Source: Prolixibacteraceae bacterium
GTDB lineage: Bacteria; Bacteroidota; Bacteroidia; Bacteroidales; Prolixibacteraceae
Direction: 5' to 3'
DNA: 37,616 nt
Assembly: GCA_028282195.1 (NCBI GenBank)
Contig: JANQII010000072.1
Location: 1 to 37,616 of the forward strand
A program made the position numbers and the translations under genes. Positions 24,462 to 33,630 of this stretch are shown piece after piece; the stretch's first letter is position 1; the number at the start of each line of letters is the position of its first letter. The notes under the pieces were generated by a model that was given only the letters and a program-made list of their open reading frames with translations, was not told the origin of the DNA and did no database searches.

Positions 24462-27338
24462 AAGTAAGAATTCAAAAACAAAATCTTTATTTACCGGTCG
24501 GTATATGCTCCGTAAACCTGCAGAAACAGGGGCAACCAGTCTTAGAAAGTGTCCATCGCCATATATTTCTAATCCAACACTTTCAAGGTTCCGTGTGTAT
24601 TGACCGGTTATCATTCCATCCGGATTGTAGATGTCCCCTTTCAAGTTTGCATAATCGTAAAACAGCGAAGCCCTGATCCGCTTAATATATGCCAATGCTC
24701 CAAGGCTTACATCAGGATAAGCAATGGGGAGTACATAATCAGCTGCAAATGAATACATCTGTTTATTTTGCAGGCGATTGGTTCCCCTGGGGTACTTTAT
24801 TATATCAGAAAATGCTACAGTTGTATGTGTTTCCTTTTTCTGGTAACCGTTGTATAAGCGGATACCATGATTATTTGCAAAACCAGGGAAAAACAAATAT
24901 GAGTGTGCCGCTTTTAATTTGCCAATCTTAAACCCACCAAATGGAGAAGAGCGATAAAATACTTCAGCAACTTGTCCTAGTTTTGGAAAGATGCTGAATT
25001 CGGAACTTTTTAGCAGATTTTGAAAATACAGCTGATATGACAAAGTTTGATAATGTCCCTGAATAAAACCCGGAGGGGTAGTTTCATCATGTGAAATATT
25101 CCTAAAAGTGTATTCTATAGAAGGTTTTAACACCTGAGTATATTTTCCTGAACTAAACACTAAAGGAACATTAACAGACAAATCAAGGTCAAACTCCTTC
25201 CATGAAAATTTCTGCAGGGTAGTATCTATTCTCACTACATTGCCTTCCCTGTCAACAGTATTTCTAATTTCAAAATATTCTGAGTTTCGTTTTCCATAAC
25301 TCAAGTCGGACTCAAAAACCGGGTAGAACCCGGAATATTTAAAACCTAACTTGTATTTCCCTGATTTTTCTGAAGGAATATATTCATATCCCAGTTCTGT
25401 TTCAGCAGTTCCAAGTTTATTCTGGGAAAACAAGGAAATACCTGGCCTTACTTCATAATCGTTAACGTTAACATATGCAGGGGCCCAGCTATGAAAATTA
25501 AAAAGATGCCCCAGTTTAGGGTAATTCTTTGAGGGGTACCGGGCTTTTTCTTTCCCGGAAAAAGATAGAACTGAACCTTCCTGACCTGCTAAGTTGTCTG
25601 CAAGTTCAAATGAATTTAGCTCAGTTTTATCAAACTTTTTCCAAAGTCCGTCATTCAAATCCATGGAAGCCAAATGGTAACCTTCGGAATTATAATTACT
25701 AAAAATCAGTTTATCTCCATTAGTCGTAGGATAATCGGCTCCAAAACGAACTGAACTCACCTGATCCACAGAACCATTGCTGATATCATAACAGTATATA
25801 TTATCCACTCCCGTGTACGAACCGGTGAAATAGACTTTGCCTGAATGATAACTGGGATTTCGAATATCGTAAAAGTATGGAGAAGTTAGCTGGTCTGTTT
25901 TTCCATCATCCAAAGAAACAGAGGCCAGGTATTTGCCTTCATCTGAAAGAGCAATAAAATAAATCTTTTCACCTTTATCATCCCAGCAAGGGGTATAGAA
26001 ATACTGATTATCCGATGTTGAATACGATTGAAGTTTCTCACCAGTCCCAAGATCAAAAACAGATAAATAATATTCGTTTGTTTTACTGGCTTCAACGGCT
26101 GCAAATTTTCTGAAATCAGGGGAAATTGATGGAGCAAATACCTTATTCTCAACTCGAAAGTTCTTTTTCAATTTTGTTTTCAGGTTATACAAAACAATCA
26201 CAGAAACATCGGCATGCGACCAGCGTAAATCAGGCCTCCGCTCTGACCAGATCAACATATTTTCCCTTCCTGAAAACGATTCCTGGAAAATGTTCCCGGG
26301 AGTAAACACAGTTTTTTCCCGCCCATTCTCTATCTGAACAATTCGATCAATATCATCACGGCTTTCTTTTAAAGCAATGATGTTTTCCTTATCAAGGATT
26401 ACAGGCTTTATGTAGTTTGTAAAGAACCTGTTTTTATTGGATATTTGAGTTGACTTCGTGATTTGGATCGAATCAATCTCTTGTTCCCATTCTTGCTTAT
26501 ATTTCTGAAACAATTGCCCGTAAAGTTGATTTTTATTCAAGCCTGTTTTTCTTTTTAAAACATGATTGAATGGAGTAACTGAAAATGGTTTCTTCCCGGT
26601 TTCAGTAAGCACATCAGACCAAATATCAGGCCCATATTCCTCACGAACTGCACCTGCAAGCCAGTAGCCAAACCGGTAACGGTTGGGGATATGATCTTTG
26701 AAAGAACCCATTGATGCTTTGTCATAAGAGAAAGTTCCTTTTTCTATTGCCAGCGCTTTGTTTTCCATTAAAAAAGAAGACAGCCTCCCCCTACCTGAAT
26801 TAGTCAATACTGTTTCTGTTATAACCGCATCACCTTCAATAAACCAGAATGGCAAATAGGCCGCAACAGCGGCTGCAGCTGCCTGTTCCCCAAAAAGTGC
26901 AGGTAATATTCCGGGTAAATCAGATTGAATCTTGTCCATTTGTACAACATGCCTGAATTCATGTATGGCCAACTGCTCCAGCCAGTCTTGTGCATATGTC
27001 TTTTGATGTGGTGTTGTAAACAACTCCATTCTTTTGGGCGACCAGGCAACCAGCCCGTTAGATTTTACGGTGTGGGTATGCAAGACTACGGAAATTTTTC
27101 CTGGTTTGTGTTTTAGTGTTTTTGCACCATGTTCATATACCTTATCAAAAACAAATGCCAGCTGTTGCGCTTTGTTTTCATATTCTTCAGGATAAATAAT
27201 CTGAAAATGAGCAGTATTAATTTGTCGCCATTTAATTGAAGCTGGATCCTGTCCGGTAGAGAAGTATTGAGCCTTCATATGTAGTGAAAGCATCAACATC
27301 AAAACAGTAACTAAAAAAGAAATTTTATTTATTTTCAT
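24438..27338 (-). CDS. exported HExxH metallopeptidase-like / beta-propeller / beta-barrel protein
   Basis: The 966-residue protein has a signal peptide ending MKAQ. A gluzincin-like domain follows with HEFRH (126-130) and a downstream EGDAV (E168) in the position expected of the third zinc ligand. Then comes a TolB/PD40-like beta-propeller (about 300-610; repeats such as FSPDFRKFAAVEASKTNEYY and GDKLIFSNYNSEGYHLASMD), and finally an antiparallel beta-strand-rich region (about 650-966) resembling an outer-membrane barrel. This architecture suggests a cell-surface or periplasmic protein anchored in the outer membrane. Protease activity is a prediction; the zinc motif looks intact. It is transcribed alone, with a terminator of the next minus-strand gene just upstream. 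Confidence 0.75.
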   Translation of the reverse strand: MKINKISFLVTVLMLMLSLHMKAQYFSTGQDPASIKWRQINTAHFQIIYPEEYENKAQQLAFVFDKVYEHGAKTLKHKPGKISVVLHTHTVKSNGLVAWSPKRMELFTTPHQKTYAQDWLEQLAIHEFRHVVQMDKIQSDLPGILPALFGEQAAAAAVAAYLPFWFIEGDAVITETVLTNSGRGRLSSFLMENKALAIEKGTFSYDKASMGSFKDHIPNRYRFGYWLAGAVREEYGPDIWSDVLTETGKKPFSVTPFNHVLKRKTGLNKNQLYGQLFQKYKQEWEQEIDSIQITKSTQISNKNRFFTNYIKPVILDKENIIALKESRDDIDRIVQIENGREKTVFTPGNIFQESFSGRENMLIWSERRPDLRWSHADVSVIVLYNLKTKLKKNFRVENKVFAPSISPDFRKFAAVEASKTNEYYLSVFDLGTGEKLQSYSTSDNQYFYTPCWDDKGEKIYFIALSDEGKYLASVSLDDGKTDQLTSPYFYDIRNPSYHSGKVYFTGSYTGVDNIYCYDISNGSVDQVSSVRFGADYPTTNGDKLIFSNYNSEGYHLASMDLNDGLWKKFDKTELNSFELADNLAGQEGSVLSFSGKEKARYPSKNYPKLGHLFNFHSWAPAYVNVNDYEVRPGISLFSQNKLGTAETELGYEYIPSEKSGKYKLGFKYSGFYPVFESDLSYGKRNSEYFEIRNTVDREGNVVRIDTTLQKFSWKEFDLDLSVNVPLVFSSGKYTQVLKPSIEYTFRNISHDETTPPGFIQGHYQTLSYQLYFQNLLKSSEFSIFPKLGQVAEVFYRSSPFGGFKIGKLKAAHSYLFFPGFANNHGIRLYNGYQKKETHTTVAFSDIIKYPRGTNRLQNKQMYSFAADYVLPIAYPDVSLGALAYIKRIRASLFYDYANLKGDIYNPDGMITGQYTRNLESVGLEIYGDGHFLRLVAPVSAGLRSIYRPVNKDFVFEFLLSVSFDDI

Positions 27339-27364
27339 GCAGCTAATCTAAACATTGAAATATA

Positions 27365-27393
27365 AACAAAAAAAACCGGGTTTTGTGCCCGGT
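27365..27393 (-). terminator. intrinsic terminator of the DUF975-like gene
   Basis: On the minus strand ACCGGG and CCCGGT form a 6-bp stem with a 7-base loop, followed by a run of eight T. It lies between this gene and the start of the peptidase-barrel gene. Confidence 0.88.
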
Positions 27394-27420
27394 CATTTAT
27401 CATTTAAGTTTTTTTAAATG

Positions 27421-28089
27421 TTATGGTGCTGCCTGTGAATTTTCACGGTTAAGTGCTGCCTGGTACATGGACGCAAAGGCAGAATGTATCCAAATTAATG
27501 CGGGAAAGATCCCTACAATTAAAAGAATTATTCCCCCGATACAAATGAAGAATGAAATAATAGCCATTGCAAAAATATCCCAGCCAATTCCTTTGGTCAA
27601 TTTCCAGCTTCGTTCAAGTGCCTGAACAGGATCCAAGCCTTCATCCATTACTACATAGGAAACAAAAGCAAGCCTGCATAAAAGCACTATACCCGGAATA
27701 ATAAAGAACAAAAAGCCCATGGCCACCAATGCTACTTTCAGCAAATTAGCCAAAACTACATTTAAGTAATTATTGAAGCCGGCAATTAGTTTTCTGAATT
27801 CAATTTCCTTATCACGCACCGCATCAATATAAATGAGTTTTGAGCTGTATATAAAAACTGGAGCCAACAGAAATGTATATGCCAATCCAAAAAGTGCCAT
27901 GAATACCATTCCTGCTGTCAGCATAAAACCTCCTCCACTATATTCATAGCTATAGCCGGGGCCTTGTATTAATCCCATTAGAATAACAACTACCAGTAAA
28001 TAGAAGAAGTATTTTTTCATTACTTCCCAACCATTGCTAAAGCTTCCTCCTACCGTGGGGGTTAATGTTGTGTAATTAATGAGTTCCAT
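27421..28089 (-). CDS. multi-pass membrane protein, DUF975/GDPD-membrane-domain-like
   Basis: Read from the ATG at 28089 this is a 222-residue integral membrane protein with about five TM segments and the pattern SNGWEVMKKYFFYLL...FIIPGIVLLCRLAFVSYVVMDEGLDPVQALERSWKLTKG. This resembles the DUF975 and glycerophosphodiesterase membrane-domain group. Function is unknown. An ATG at 28146 would add 19 residues, but a minus-strand TAAGTTTG promoter-like box (28113-28120) falls inside that stretch and family members usually begin near the NGW segment, so 28089 is preferred. It is divergent from the 7TM-LuxR gene and might be its target. Confidence 0.75.
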   Translation of the reverse strand: MELINYTTLTPTVGGSFSNGWEVMKKYFFYLLVVVILMGLIQGPGYSYEYSGGGFMLTAGMVFMALFGLAYTFLLAPVFIYSSKLIYIDAVRDKEIEFRKLIAGFNNYLNVVLANLLKVALVAMGFLFFIIPGIVLLCRLAFVSYVVMDEGLDPVQALERSWKLTKGIGWDIFAMAIISFFICIGGIILLIVGIFPALIWIHSAFASMYQAALNRENSQAAP

Positions 28090-28112
28090 AATTTTCTGTT
28101 TTAAATTTGGAT

Positions 28113-28120
28113 CAAACTTA
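28113..28120 (-). promoter_or_regulatory. candidate -7 box for the DUF975-like gene
   Basis: The minus strand reads TAAGTTTG, matching TAnnTTTG, 24 bases before the preferred ATG at 28089. No TTTG -33 element is seen. Confidence 0.35.
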
Positions 28121-28207
28121 TGGCATGTATCCATAATATCCTTCATACCATAGTAGTGATTATTGGTTTTCCTACTTAAGTATTAGGCAGCAAATGGACA
28201 ATCCTAC

Positions 28208-28227
28208 CAAAGTAGTGCTCCACTTTG
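28208..28227. promoter_or_regulatory. CAAAGT/ACTTTG dyad upstream of 7TM-LuxR gene
   Basis: CAAAGT, an 8-base spacer and ACTTTG form a 20-base interrupted palindrome 28 bases before the LuxR-type gene start, in the divergent gap. It could be an autoregulatory LuxR-type site (inference). Confidence 0.4.
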
Positions 28228-28254
28228 CCAGCTTTTTCTTATTTTGGCTTTTAA

Positions 28255-29184
28255 ATGAAGCCTATCATTTTCATACTTACTTTTGCAGTTTCTGCAGGAC
28301 TTTCCAGTCTTGGCATTATTAGCTCATACCGTTTAAAACAGCAAAACCATTCCTTTGCCTCCAGTCTTTTTTACTACAAAGTTTTTCTGGTCGCTTTTGG
28401 GTTTTATGGTATTTGGAGCCATTTGTTCTTTAATTATTTAGCTGAAAATGCTTTATTAAGCGGTTTGGCCCAACATGGACTGGTGGGTATTTTTCCTATC
28501 CTTGGAATACCTTTATTAATCGTTGCCTGGTACCTTTTTGTAAAATTCTGCAGTGAAATCAGTTCTAAAAGATTCCCAATGGTGTTCACTGCCGGTTATT
28601 TTATATCATTAATAATTATCTTTTTATTGGTAGGTTTATATTTCCAGAAACAATTAAATACAAAAGAAATTATCGACCTGCAGTTTATTATCCGGACAAT
28701 GTCAGTTGTTAACCTGAGCTTTATCGTTTTAGGTGGAATAATACTTTTATCAAGCAAAAGAAAAACGAATGTCTCATTTTCCTCCATACAGCTTTTAGCC
28801 ATGGAGGTCATTCCGTTTATTCTTTTCTCAATTGCCTTATTCATGCTCTCTTCGCACTGGTTTATGGCAATAATTACCATCATGTTTTATTTTAGTGCAA
28901 TAGCTATTTTACCAGCTTTGCTCTACTTTAAAACAAGTGGCTCAAACGGACCGGCAGCTGATTTTAATGGCTTTTGTGCAAAGTATGAAATATCGAAGCG
29001 AGAGGCTGAAATCATCCGGGAAATCTGCAAAGGAAAAACGAACCAGGAAATAGCCGATTCCTTATACATTACACTTCAAACCGTAAAAGATCACACGCAT
29101 CGTATTTATTTAAAAACCAGGGTCTCCAACCGGGTACAGCTTACAAATCTTGTTAATGAAGCAATTGGTTCAACTACCAGTTAG
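28255..29184 (+). CDS. seven-TM sensor with C-terminal LuxR helix-turn-helix
   Basis: The 309-residue protein has about seven hydrophobic helices (1-225) joined to a LuxR/GerE DNA-binding domain (about 240-302; ISKREAEIIREICKGKTNQEIADSL, then TLQTVKDHTHRIYLK). The combination implies a one-component transcription regulator that stays in the inner membrane and senses a ligand or membrane state. No receiver domain or kinase is present. It is divergent from the DUF975-like membrane gene with 165 bases between the preferred starts, and upstream of the VWA/DUF6340 pair. Confidence 0.85.
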   Translation: MKPIIFILTFAVSAGLSSLGIISSYRLKQQNHSFASSLFYYKVFLVAFGFYGIWSHLFFNYLAENALLSGLAQHGLVGIFPILGIPLLIVAWYLFVKFCSEISSKRFPMVFTAGYFISLIIIFLLVGLYFQKQLNTKEIIDLQFIIRTMSVVNLSFIVLGGIILLSSKRKTNVSFSSIQLLAMEVIPFILFSIALFMLSSHWFMAIITIMFYFSAIAILPALLYFKTSGSNGPAADFNGFCAKYEISKREAEIIREICKGKTNQEIADSLYITLQTVKDHTHRIYLKTRVSNRVQLTNLVNEAIGSTTS

Positions 29185-29251
29185 TTTTCGATTAATCTGT
29201 TTACTTGAAAAGTTCCCGTAATAGAATGCCTGACAGTTCGGTTAAGAATAC

Positions 29252-29259
29252 TAAATTTG
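29252..29259 (+). promoter_or_regulatory. candidate -7 box for the VWA gene
   Basis: TAAATTTG (TAnnTTTG) ends 19 bases before the TTG start, predicting a 5' leader of only about 12 bases. Confidence 0.5.
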
Positions 29260-29278
29260 GGTTTCAAAAAATAAAACC

Positions 29279-31342
29279 TTGGAAATATATTTTACAAATA
29301 CATATACCATCCCGGTTATATTCATTTCTTCGCTTTTGGCAGCCTTGATTGTTTTTCTTCAATACAGGAATGAAAAAGATGACATCCTTGATAAAAACCA
29401 AAAGCTGGGACTTTCCTTTATTCGTTTTATCGCTTTTTTCCTTGTTTCAATCTTATTGTCAGAAATAGCCCTGAAACAAATTATTAAAAGAAAATCCAAA
29501 CCAACTGTAATCGTCGCTGTTGATAATTCGGAATCAATGAAACCACTTCAAACAGCAACTGACTCGGTAAGCTTAATAATTACTCAATCTTTAAAGAAAA
29601 ATAATATTCGTTACTGGCAATTTGGTGACCATGCATCTGAGGCCGACACATTTCTTTTCGAAGCCAAGTATTCTAATTACGGTAAGCTTTTGGATGAACT
29701 GACCAAAAACTATTTAAATACAACTATTGGAGCAGTTTTACTGGTTGGAGATGGAATTTTTAATCAAGGTACAGACCCGGTTTTTAAAAGTAAAATTTTT
29801 CCTTTTCCAGTATATTCTGTTGGAATTGGTGATACCACAACGATCGTTGATGCAGCTATTAAAAATGTCAGTCATAACAGAACTGCTTTTCTTGATAACT
29901 ATTTTCCTGTTGAAATAGGTATTGATTTTACTTTGGCTGCAGGAAATCAGGTAAAACTGGAGATAATTAAGGATGACAAAGCTGTCTATTTCAAAGATAT
30001 CCTAATAACATCTGATCACCAGTTTGTAAATGAATTAATTAGTTTGAAAGCTGAAGAAGCGGGTATAAACAATTACAAGCTGGTTGTTTCCGGGCTCGAT
30101 AATGAAGTAAACGAAAATAATAACAGGTACGAGTTTTCCATCTCGGTTATTTCTGAAAAACAAACGATACTGATTTTGGGCAGTGGCCCCCATCCTGACT
30201 TAGCCGCCATAAACAGCTCCTTAAAAGGGAATCAGCATTATTCCATTGATTTACAAACAGGAGTAAAAAATGATGTTTCGCTAGAAGAATATGATCTGAT
30301 AATTGCTCACCAAATACCTGACAGATCAAGGGAATCAGCAGCTTTAATTCAAAAAGTAATGGAAAAACGTATTCCTGTTCTTTTTATAGTTGGTGAACAA
30401 AGCTCGGTTCCAATGTTGAACCAACTTCAGGAAAATGTAAGTTTACCCAACACAACAGTTTTTGAAAATACGAATGCAAGCTTAAATGAGAACTTTAACC
30501 TGTTCACACTTCACAGTAATACAGAAGAAGTAATTGAAAAACTTCCCCCCTTGTATGCACCATTTGGAGACATAACTTCAAACACAAACTTTCAAATACT
30601 TGCATTTCAAAATATTAAAAACATGACTACTGAAAATCCTTTAATCTGTATCGGAGCAGAGAAAAATCACAGACTGGGCTTTATTTCTGGAGAAGGATTA
30701 TGGAGGTGGAGAATATATGACTTCCTTCAAAACGGATCGCATGAAGTTTTTGATGATCTCATTCAAAGAATTGTAAACTATCTGGTTATAAAGCCTAATG
30801 AAGACAATTTTAATATTTACTGCCCGGAAATTTTCGATGAAAATGAACAGGTAATTCTTCATGCAGAATTGTATAATGCGAGCAATGAACTCGTTAGTAA
30901 TCCCGATATTGAAATTGAAATTACATCAGAAGACAGTATCAACTACTCTTTTATTTTTGATAAAAACAATCTGAAATATCGTCTTAATGCTGGCAAACTT
31001 CCTGTAGGGAACTACAGCTATTCTGCAAAAACATTTCTGGCTAATGAGGAATTGAAAAAGGAAGGTTTTTTCAGGGTAACCGTATCCCAAAACGAGCTAC
31101 TGGAAACAAAAGCTAACTTTCAGGTTTTATCACAGATTTCAAACAATACCGGGGGAAAGTTTTTCGCTTCAAACGAAATTGATGCATTAATTGTTGAAAT
31201 GGAGGAAGCAGGTATTTTAAAACCAAACAAGACTGAGCATACGGTATTCAAAAATATACTTGATATGAAATGGTTATTTTTTCTCATTGTATTTTTGTTC
31301 AGTATGGAATGGTTTTTGAGAAAATTCTGGGGAACTTATTAA
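29279..31342 (+). CDS. membrane protein with von Willebrand A-like domain
   Basis: The 687-residue protein has two N-terminal TM helices (about 10-28 and 46-66), a VWA-like domain whose first metal-site motif DNSES (82-86) fits DxSxS, a central Rossmann/amidotransferase-like stretch (ILGSGPHPDLAAINSSL region, about 300-420), beta-rich modules, and a C-terminal TM (about 664-683). The layout recalls BatA/BatB-type aerotolerance proteins and the double-TM VWA proteins of Bacteroidota. No ATG is available at the start; TTG at 29279 is used because a promoter box lies just upstream and the first TM follows. It is co-transcribed with the DUF6340 lipoprotein 10 bases downstream. Confidence 0.78.
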   Translation: MEIYFTNTYTIPVIFISSLLAALIVFLQYRNEKDDILDKNQKLGLSFIRFIAFFLVSILLSEIALKQIIKRKSKPTVIVAVDNSESMKPLQTATDSVSLIITQSLKKNNIRYWQFGDHASEADTFLFEAKYSNYGKLLDELTKNYLNTTIGAVLLVGDGIFNQGTDPVFKSKIFPFPVYSVGIGDTTTIVDAAIKNVSHNRTAFLDNYFPVEIGIDFTLAAGNQVKLEIIKDDKAVYFKDILITSDHQFVNELISLKAEEAGINNYKLVVSGLDNEVNENNNRYEFSISVISEKQTILILGSGPHPDLAAINSSLKGNQHYSIDLQTGVKNDVSLEEYDLIIAHQIPDRSRESAALIQKVMEKRIPVLFIVGEQSSVPMLNQLQENVSLPNTTVFENTNASLNENFNLFTLHSNTEEVIEKLPPLYAPFGDITSNTNFQILAFQNIKNMTTENPLICIGAEKNHRLGFISGEGLWRWRIYDFLQNGSHEVFDDLIQRIVNYLVIKPNEDNFNIYCPEIFDENEQVILHAELYNASNELVSNPDIEIEITSEDSINYSFIFDKNNLKYRLNAGKLPVGNYSYSAKTFLANEELKKEGFFRVTVSQNELLETKANFQVLSQISNNTGGKFFASNEIDALIVEMEEAGILKPNKTEHTVFKNILDMKWLFFLIVFLFSMEWFLRKFWGTY

Positions 31343-31352
31343 ATTTGATTTT

Positions 31353-32405
31353 ATGGCTCGTCTGTACTTCTGTTATTTAGCTATTGTTTCAATCATTATT
31401 TTTGGTGTTTCTGCCTGCACATCTTCGTATAAATCAATTTATATTGAAACCGCGAAGCCTTCAGAATCAATACTCCCGGAGGACATTCAAAGTCTTACTT
31501 TAATGAACAGAAGTATTACCGATGACTTTAAAAATTATAACAGGGATACGCTTCAACAATATATTTACAACAAAGATTTCCTGGTTAACAACATCATCCT
31601 GGACAGTATTGCGGCAGATACAACACTTCGTGTTTTAGGTGAATTACTTTATGAGTCGGGCAGATATGATATTGTAATTCCTAAAAACCACAATATTTAC
31701 CGTGGGCTGAAATTCTACAAATTGCCACATCCTCTTGAATGGAAGTTTGTAAAAAACACATGTGAACTTTATGAAACGGATGCCCTGCTGGTTATTGAAA
31801 GGTATATTAATAAAGTCATGACCAAATATAAAGTCACGAATGATTTTTATTCCGGGGAATATATCCATGAAGCATCAATAGATTCAAAGTATGATGCTAT
31901 TCTGAAAATATATGACCCACGAAAACAAGAGGTTGTAAAAAACTTATTTATTACCGATACAATCTTTTGGTATAAAGATGAACTTAGTCAAAAGAGACTT
32001 TTTGCAGGCTTACCCAAAATAAAAGATGTTCTTATACAAACAGGTATCAAGTTAGCCCTTGATGCAGATAGTAAACTATCCCCTTCCTGGACTACGGAAG
32101 AAAGAGGTTATTTTACCATAGACAGTAAAGCAGATACGGTCCTGACCAGCTACATAAATAAGGGCGACTGGCTTTCTGCTTATAATTATTGGGAGAAATT
32201 TGCCAACAGTACAAATAAAAATATTCGTAGTAAAGCTGAGTACAACCTGGCTTTGGCAAGTGAAATGCAAGGCCATATTGAAAAAGCCATTGAATGGGCC
32301 AATAAGTCCTTTAAAACACAATACAGGATGCAAGCAGACAGTTACCTCCGAAAGCTTGGCGAACGCAGAAAACTCCTTAAGAAATACGAGAAAATCATAA
32401 AGTAA
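31353..32405 (+). CDS. DUF6340-type lipoprotein with C-terminal TPR-like repeats
   Basis: The 350-residue protein has a type II signal peptide with lipobox VSAC (C22), the attachment site for the diacylglyceryl group added by Lgt. The body resembles the Bacteroidota DUF6340 family (residues about 30-230), and the C-terminus carries a TPR-like helical pair (about 265-320; GDWLSAYNYWEKFA, SEMQGHIEKAIEWANKSF). The function of the family is not known. With T at +2 it should be sorted away from the inner membrane. It follows the VWA gene by 10 bases, and the two may form a periplasmic complex (inference). Confidence 0.8.
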   Translation: MARLYFCYLAIVSIIIFGVSACTSSYKSIYIETAKPSESILPEDIQSLTLMNRSITDDFKNYNRDTLQQYIYNKDFLVNNIILDSIAADTTLRVLGELLYESGRYDIVIPKNHNIYRGLKFYKLPHPLEWKFVKNTCELYETDALLVIERYINKVMTKYKVTNDFYSGEYIHEASIDSKYDAILKIYDPRKQEVVKNLFITDTIFWYKDELSQKRLFAGLPKIKDVLIQTGIKLALDADSKLSPSWTTEERGYFTIDSKADTVLTSYINKGDWLSAYNYWEKFANSTNKNIRSKAEYNLALASEMQGHIEKAIEWANKSFKTQYRMQADSYLRKLGERRKLLKKYEKIIK

Positions 32406-32633
32406 GGAACTCTTCGGTTAGATTGATCGTTTTTAATTATGACTACAGTACATGGACTATTTTGGGGAAAAGAGGAAGATAATTAAATACCGTATAAAGC
32501 AATTATATCCTACTGTTTTCCAGCATTTTCATTGAATTCAAGCACTGTAAAGACTATTAAGGGTATGACTATTATGTATTTTTTGAATTCTTATCCTGAA
32601 CTTAGCTAATATTGCGTTCATAAAGTTTCATTG

Positions 32634-32687
32634 AAAAACTCATCGGATGACTCTGTTGATATCGAGCATTTTAGTCATCCGATGAGT
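32634..32687 (-). terminator. long-stem terminator of lgt
   Basis: Perfect 15-bp arms (32638-32652 and 32673-32687, actcatcggatgact and its complement) enclose a 20-base loop. On the minus strand they are followed by TTTTTC, 31 bases after the lgt stop. No T-tract follows on the plus strand. The rest of the 312-base gap to the convergent lipoprotein gene shows no gene. Confidence 0.75.
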
Positions 32688-32717
32688 GACACGGCACGTT
32701 AATTCAAAAACCCACTG

Positions 32718-33527
32718 CTAGCTTTTATAACTAGTTGGTGCTTTTTTGATAGAGCGATAAATCAGATAGGCTCCTGTCAAGACAAACGGAATACTCAGCC
32801 ATTGTCCCATATTTAAAGCCATCCCGGATTCAAAAGCTTCCTGATCTTCTTTTATAAATTCAATAAAGAAACGCGAAGCAAATACCATTATAAAGAAGGC
32901 CCCAAGCAGAAAACCTTCCCGGTTCCTGTAGCTGGTTTTCCAATAGGTATAAAGCATAACCCCAAATGTTGCCAAATAGGAAAGTGCCTCATAAATCTGT
33001 GTTGGGTGTTTAGCCACTGTTTCCCCATTTCTTACAAAAATGAAACCCCATGGCATGGTTGTTTCTATTCCATAAATCTCAGAATTCATTAGGTTACCTG
33101 TACGAATTAATGCCGCAACCAGTGCCGTTGGTACTACCACCCGGTCTAAAACCCAGATTACGGAACGTTTAGATACTTTTCTGCTCCAGATTATTAAAGC
33201 GATGACAATACCCAATGCACCTCCATGACTGGCCAAACCACCATTCCAAACTTTAATTATTTCTATCGGATTTTGGGAATAATACTCCCATCCATAGAAA
33301 AGTATATGCCCCAGCCTGGCCCCAACAATAGTTGCAACAATCAGGTACATAAAAAGGCTTTCAAGCCATTTGGGATCAATACCTTCAAATTTAAACATGC
33401 GCTCGCCATGCTTTAAACCAAAGAAAAACCCAATAGCAAACATTAACCCATACCAACGAACAGATAACGGTCCCAATCCAAAAATTTCAGGATTAACATT
33501 CCAGTGAATAAAGGCTAGTAAGTCCAT
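32718..33527 (-). CDS. lgt: prolipoprotein diacylglyceryl transferase
   Basis: The 269-residue polytopic inner-membrane enzyme transfers diacylglycerol from phosphatidylglycerol to the lipobox cysteine of prolipoproteins. Family residues are in place: GARLGH (69-74), HGG (101-103), RTGNLMNSE (R142, N145, E150; counterparts of E. coli R143 and E151), and HPTQIYEAL (174-182). About seven TM helices are seen. The leader contains AAAAGGAGGTGA on the minus strand, a full Shine-Dalgarno, but 25 bases from the ATG, too far for normal use. The start itself fits the family N-terminus. Confidence 0.95.
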   Translation of the reverse strand: MDLLAFIHWNVNPEIFGLGPLSVRWYGLMFAIGFFFGLKHGERMFKFEGIDPKWLESLFMYLIVATIVGARLGHILFYGWEYYSQNPIEIIKVWNGGLASHGGALGIVIALIIWSRKVSKRSVIWVLDRVVVPTALVAALIRTGNLMNSEIYGIETTMPWGFIFVRNGETVAKHPTQIYEALSYLATFGVMLYTYWKTSYRNREGFLLGAFFIMVFASRFFIEFIKEDQEAFESGMALNMGQWLSIPFVLTGAYLIYRSIKKAPTSYKS

Positions 33528-33549
33528 ATTTATTATTATAATCTTTAAG

Positions 33550-33565
33550 TCACCTCCTTTTGTAG
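33550..33565 (-). promoter_or_regulatory. displaced Shine-Dalgarno in the lgt leader
   Basis: The minus strand reads CTACAAAAGGAGGTGA, complementary to the 3' end of 16S rRNA over about 11 bases, but ends about 22 bases before the lgt ATG. It shares CTACAAAAGGAGG exactly with the gyrA leader. Confidence 0.6.
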
Positions 33566-33630
33566 TGGTGATCTGTGTTTAAACGGCTGTGCCTTGATCT
33601 CAATACAGAGAAATGTAAAATATCGAATAA

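Noticed and set aside
33550-33561. Plus-strand tcacctcctttt resembling the 3' end of 16S rRNA
   Set aside because: There is no rRNA sequence upstream of it; it is the complement of a Shine-Dalgarno in the lgt leader.
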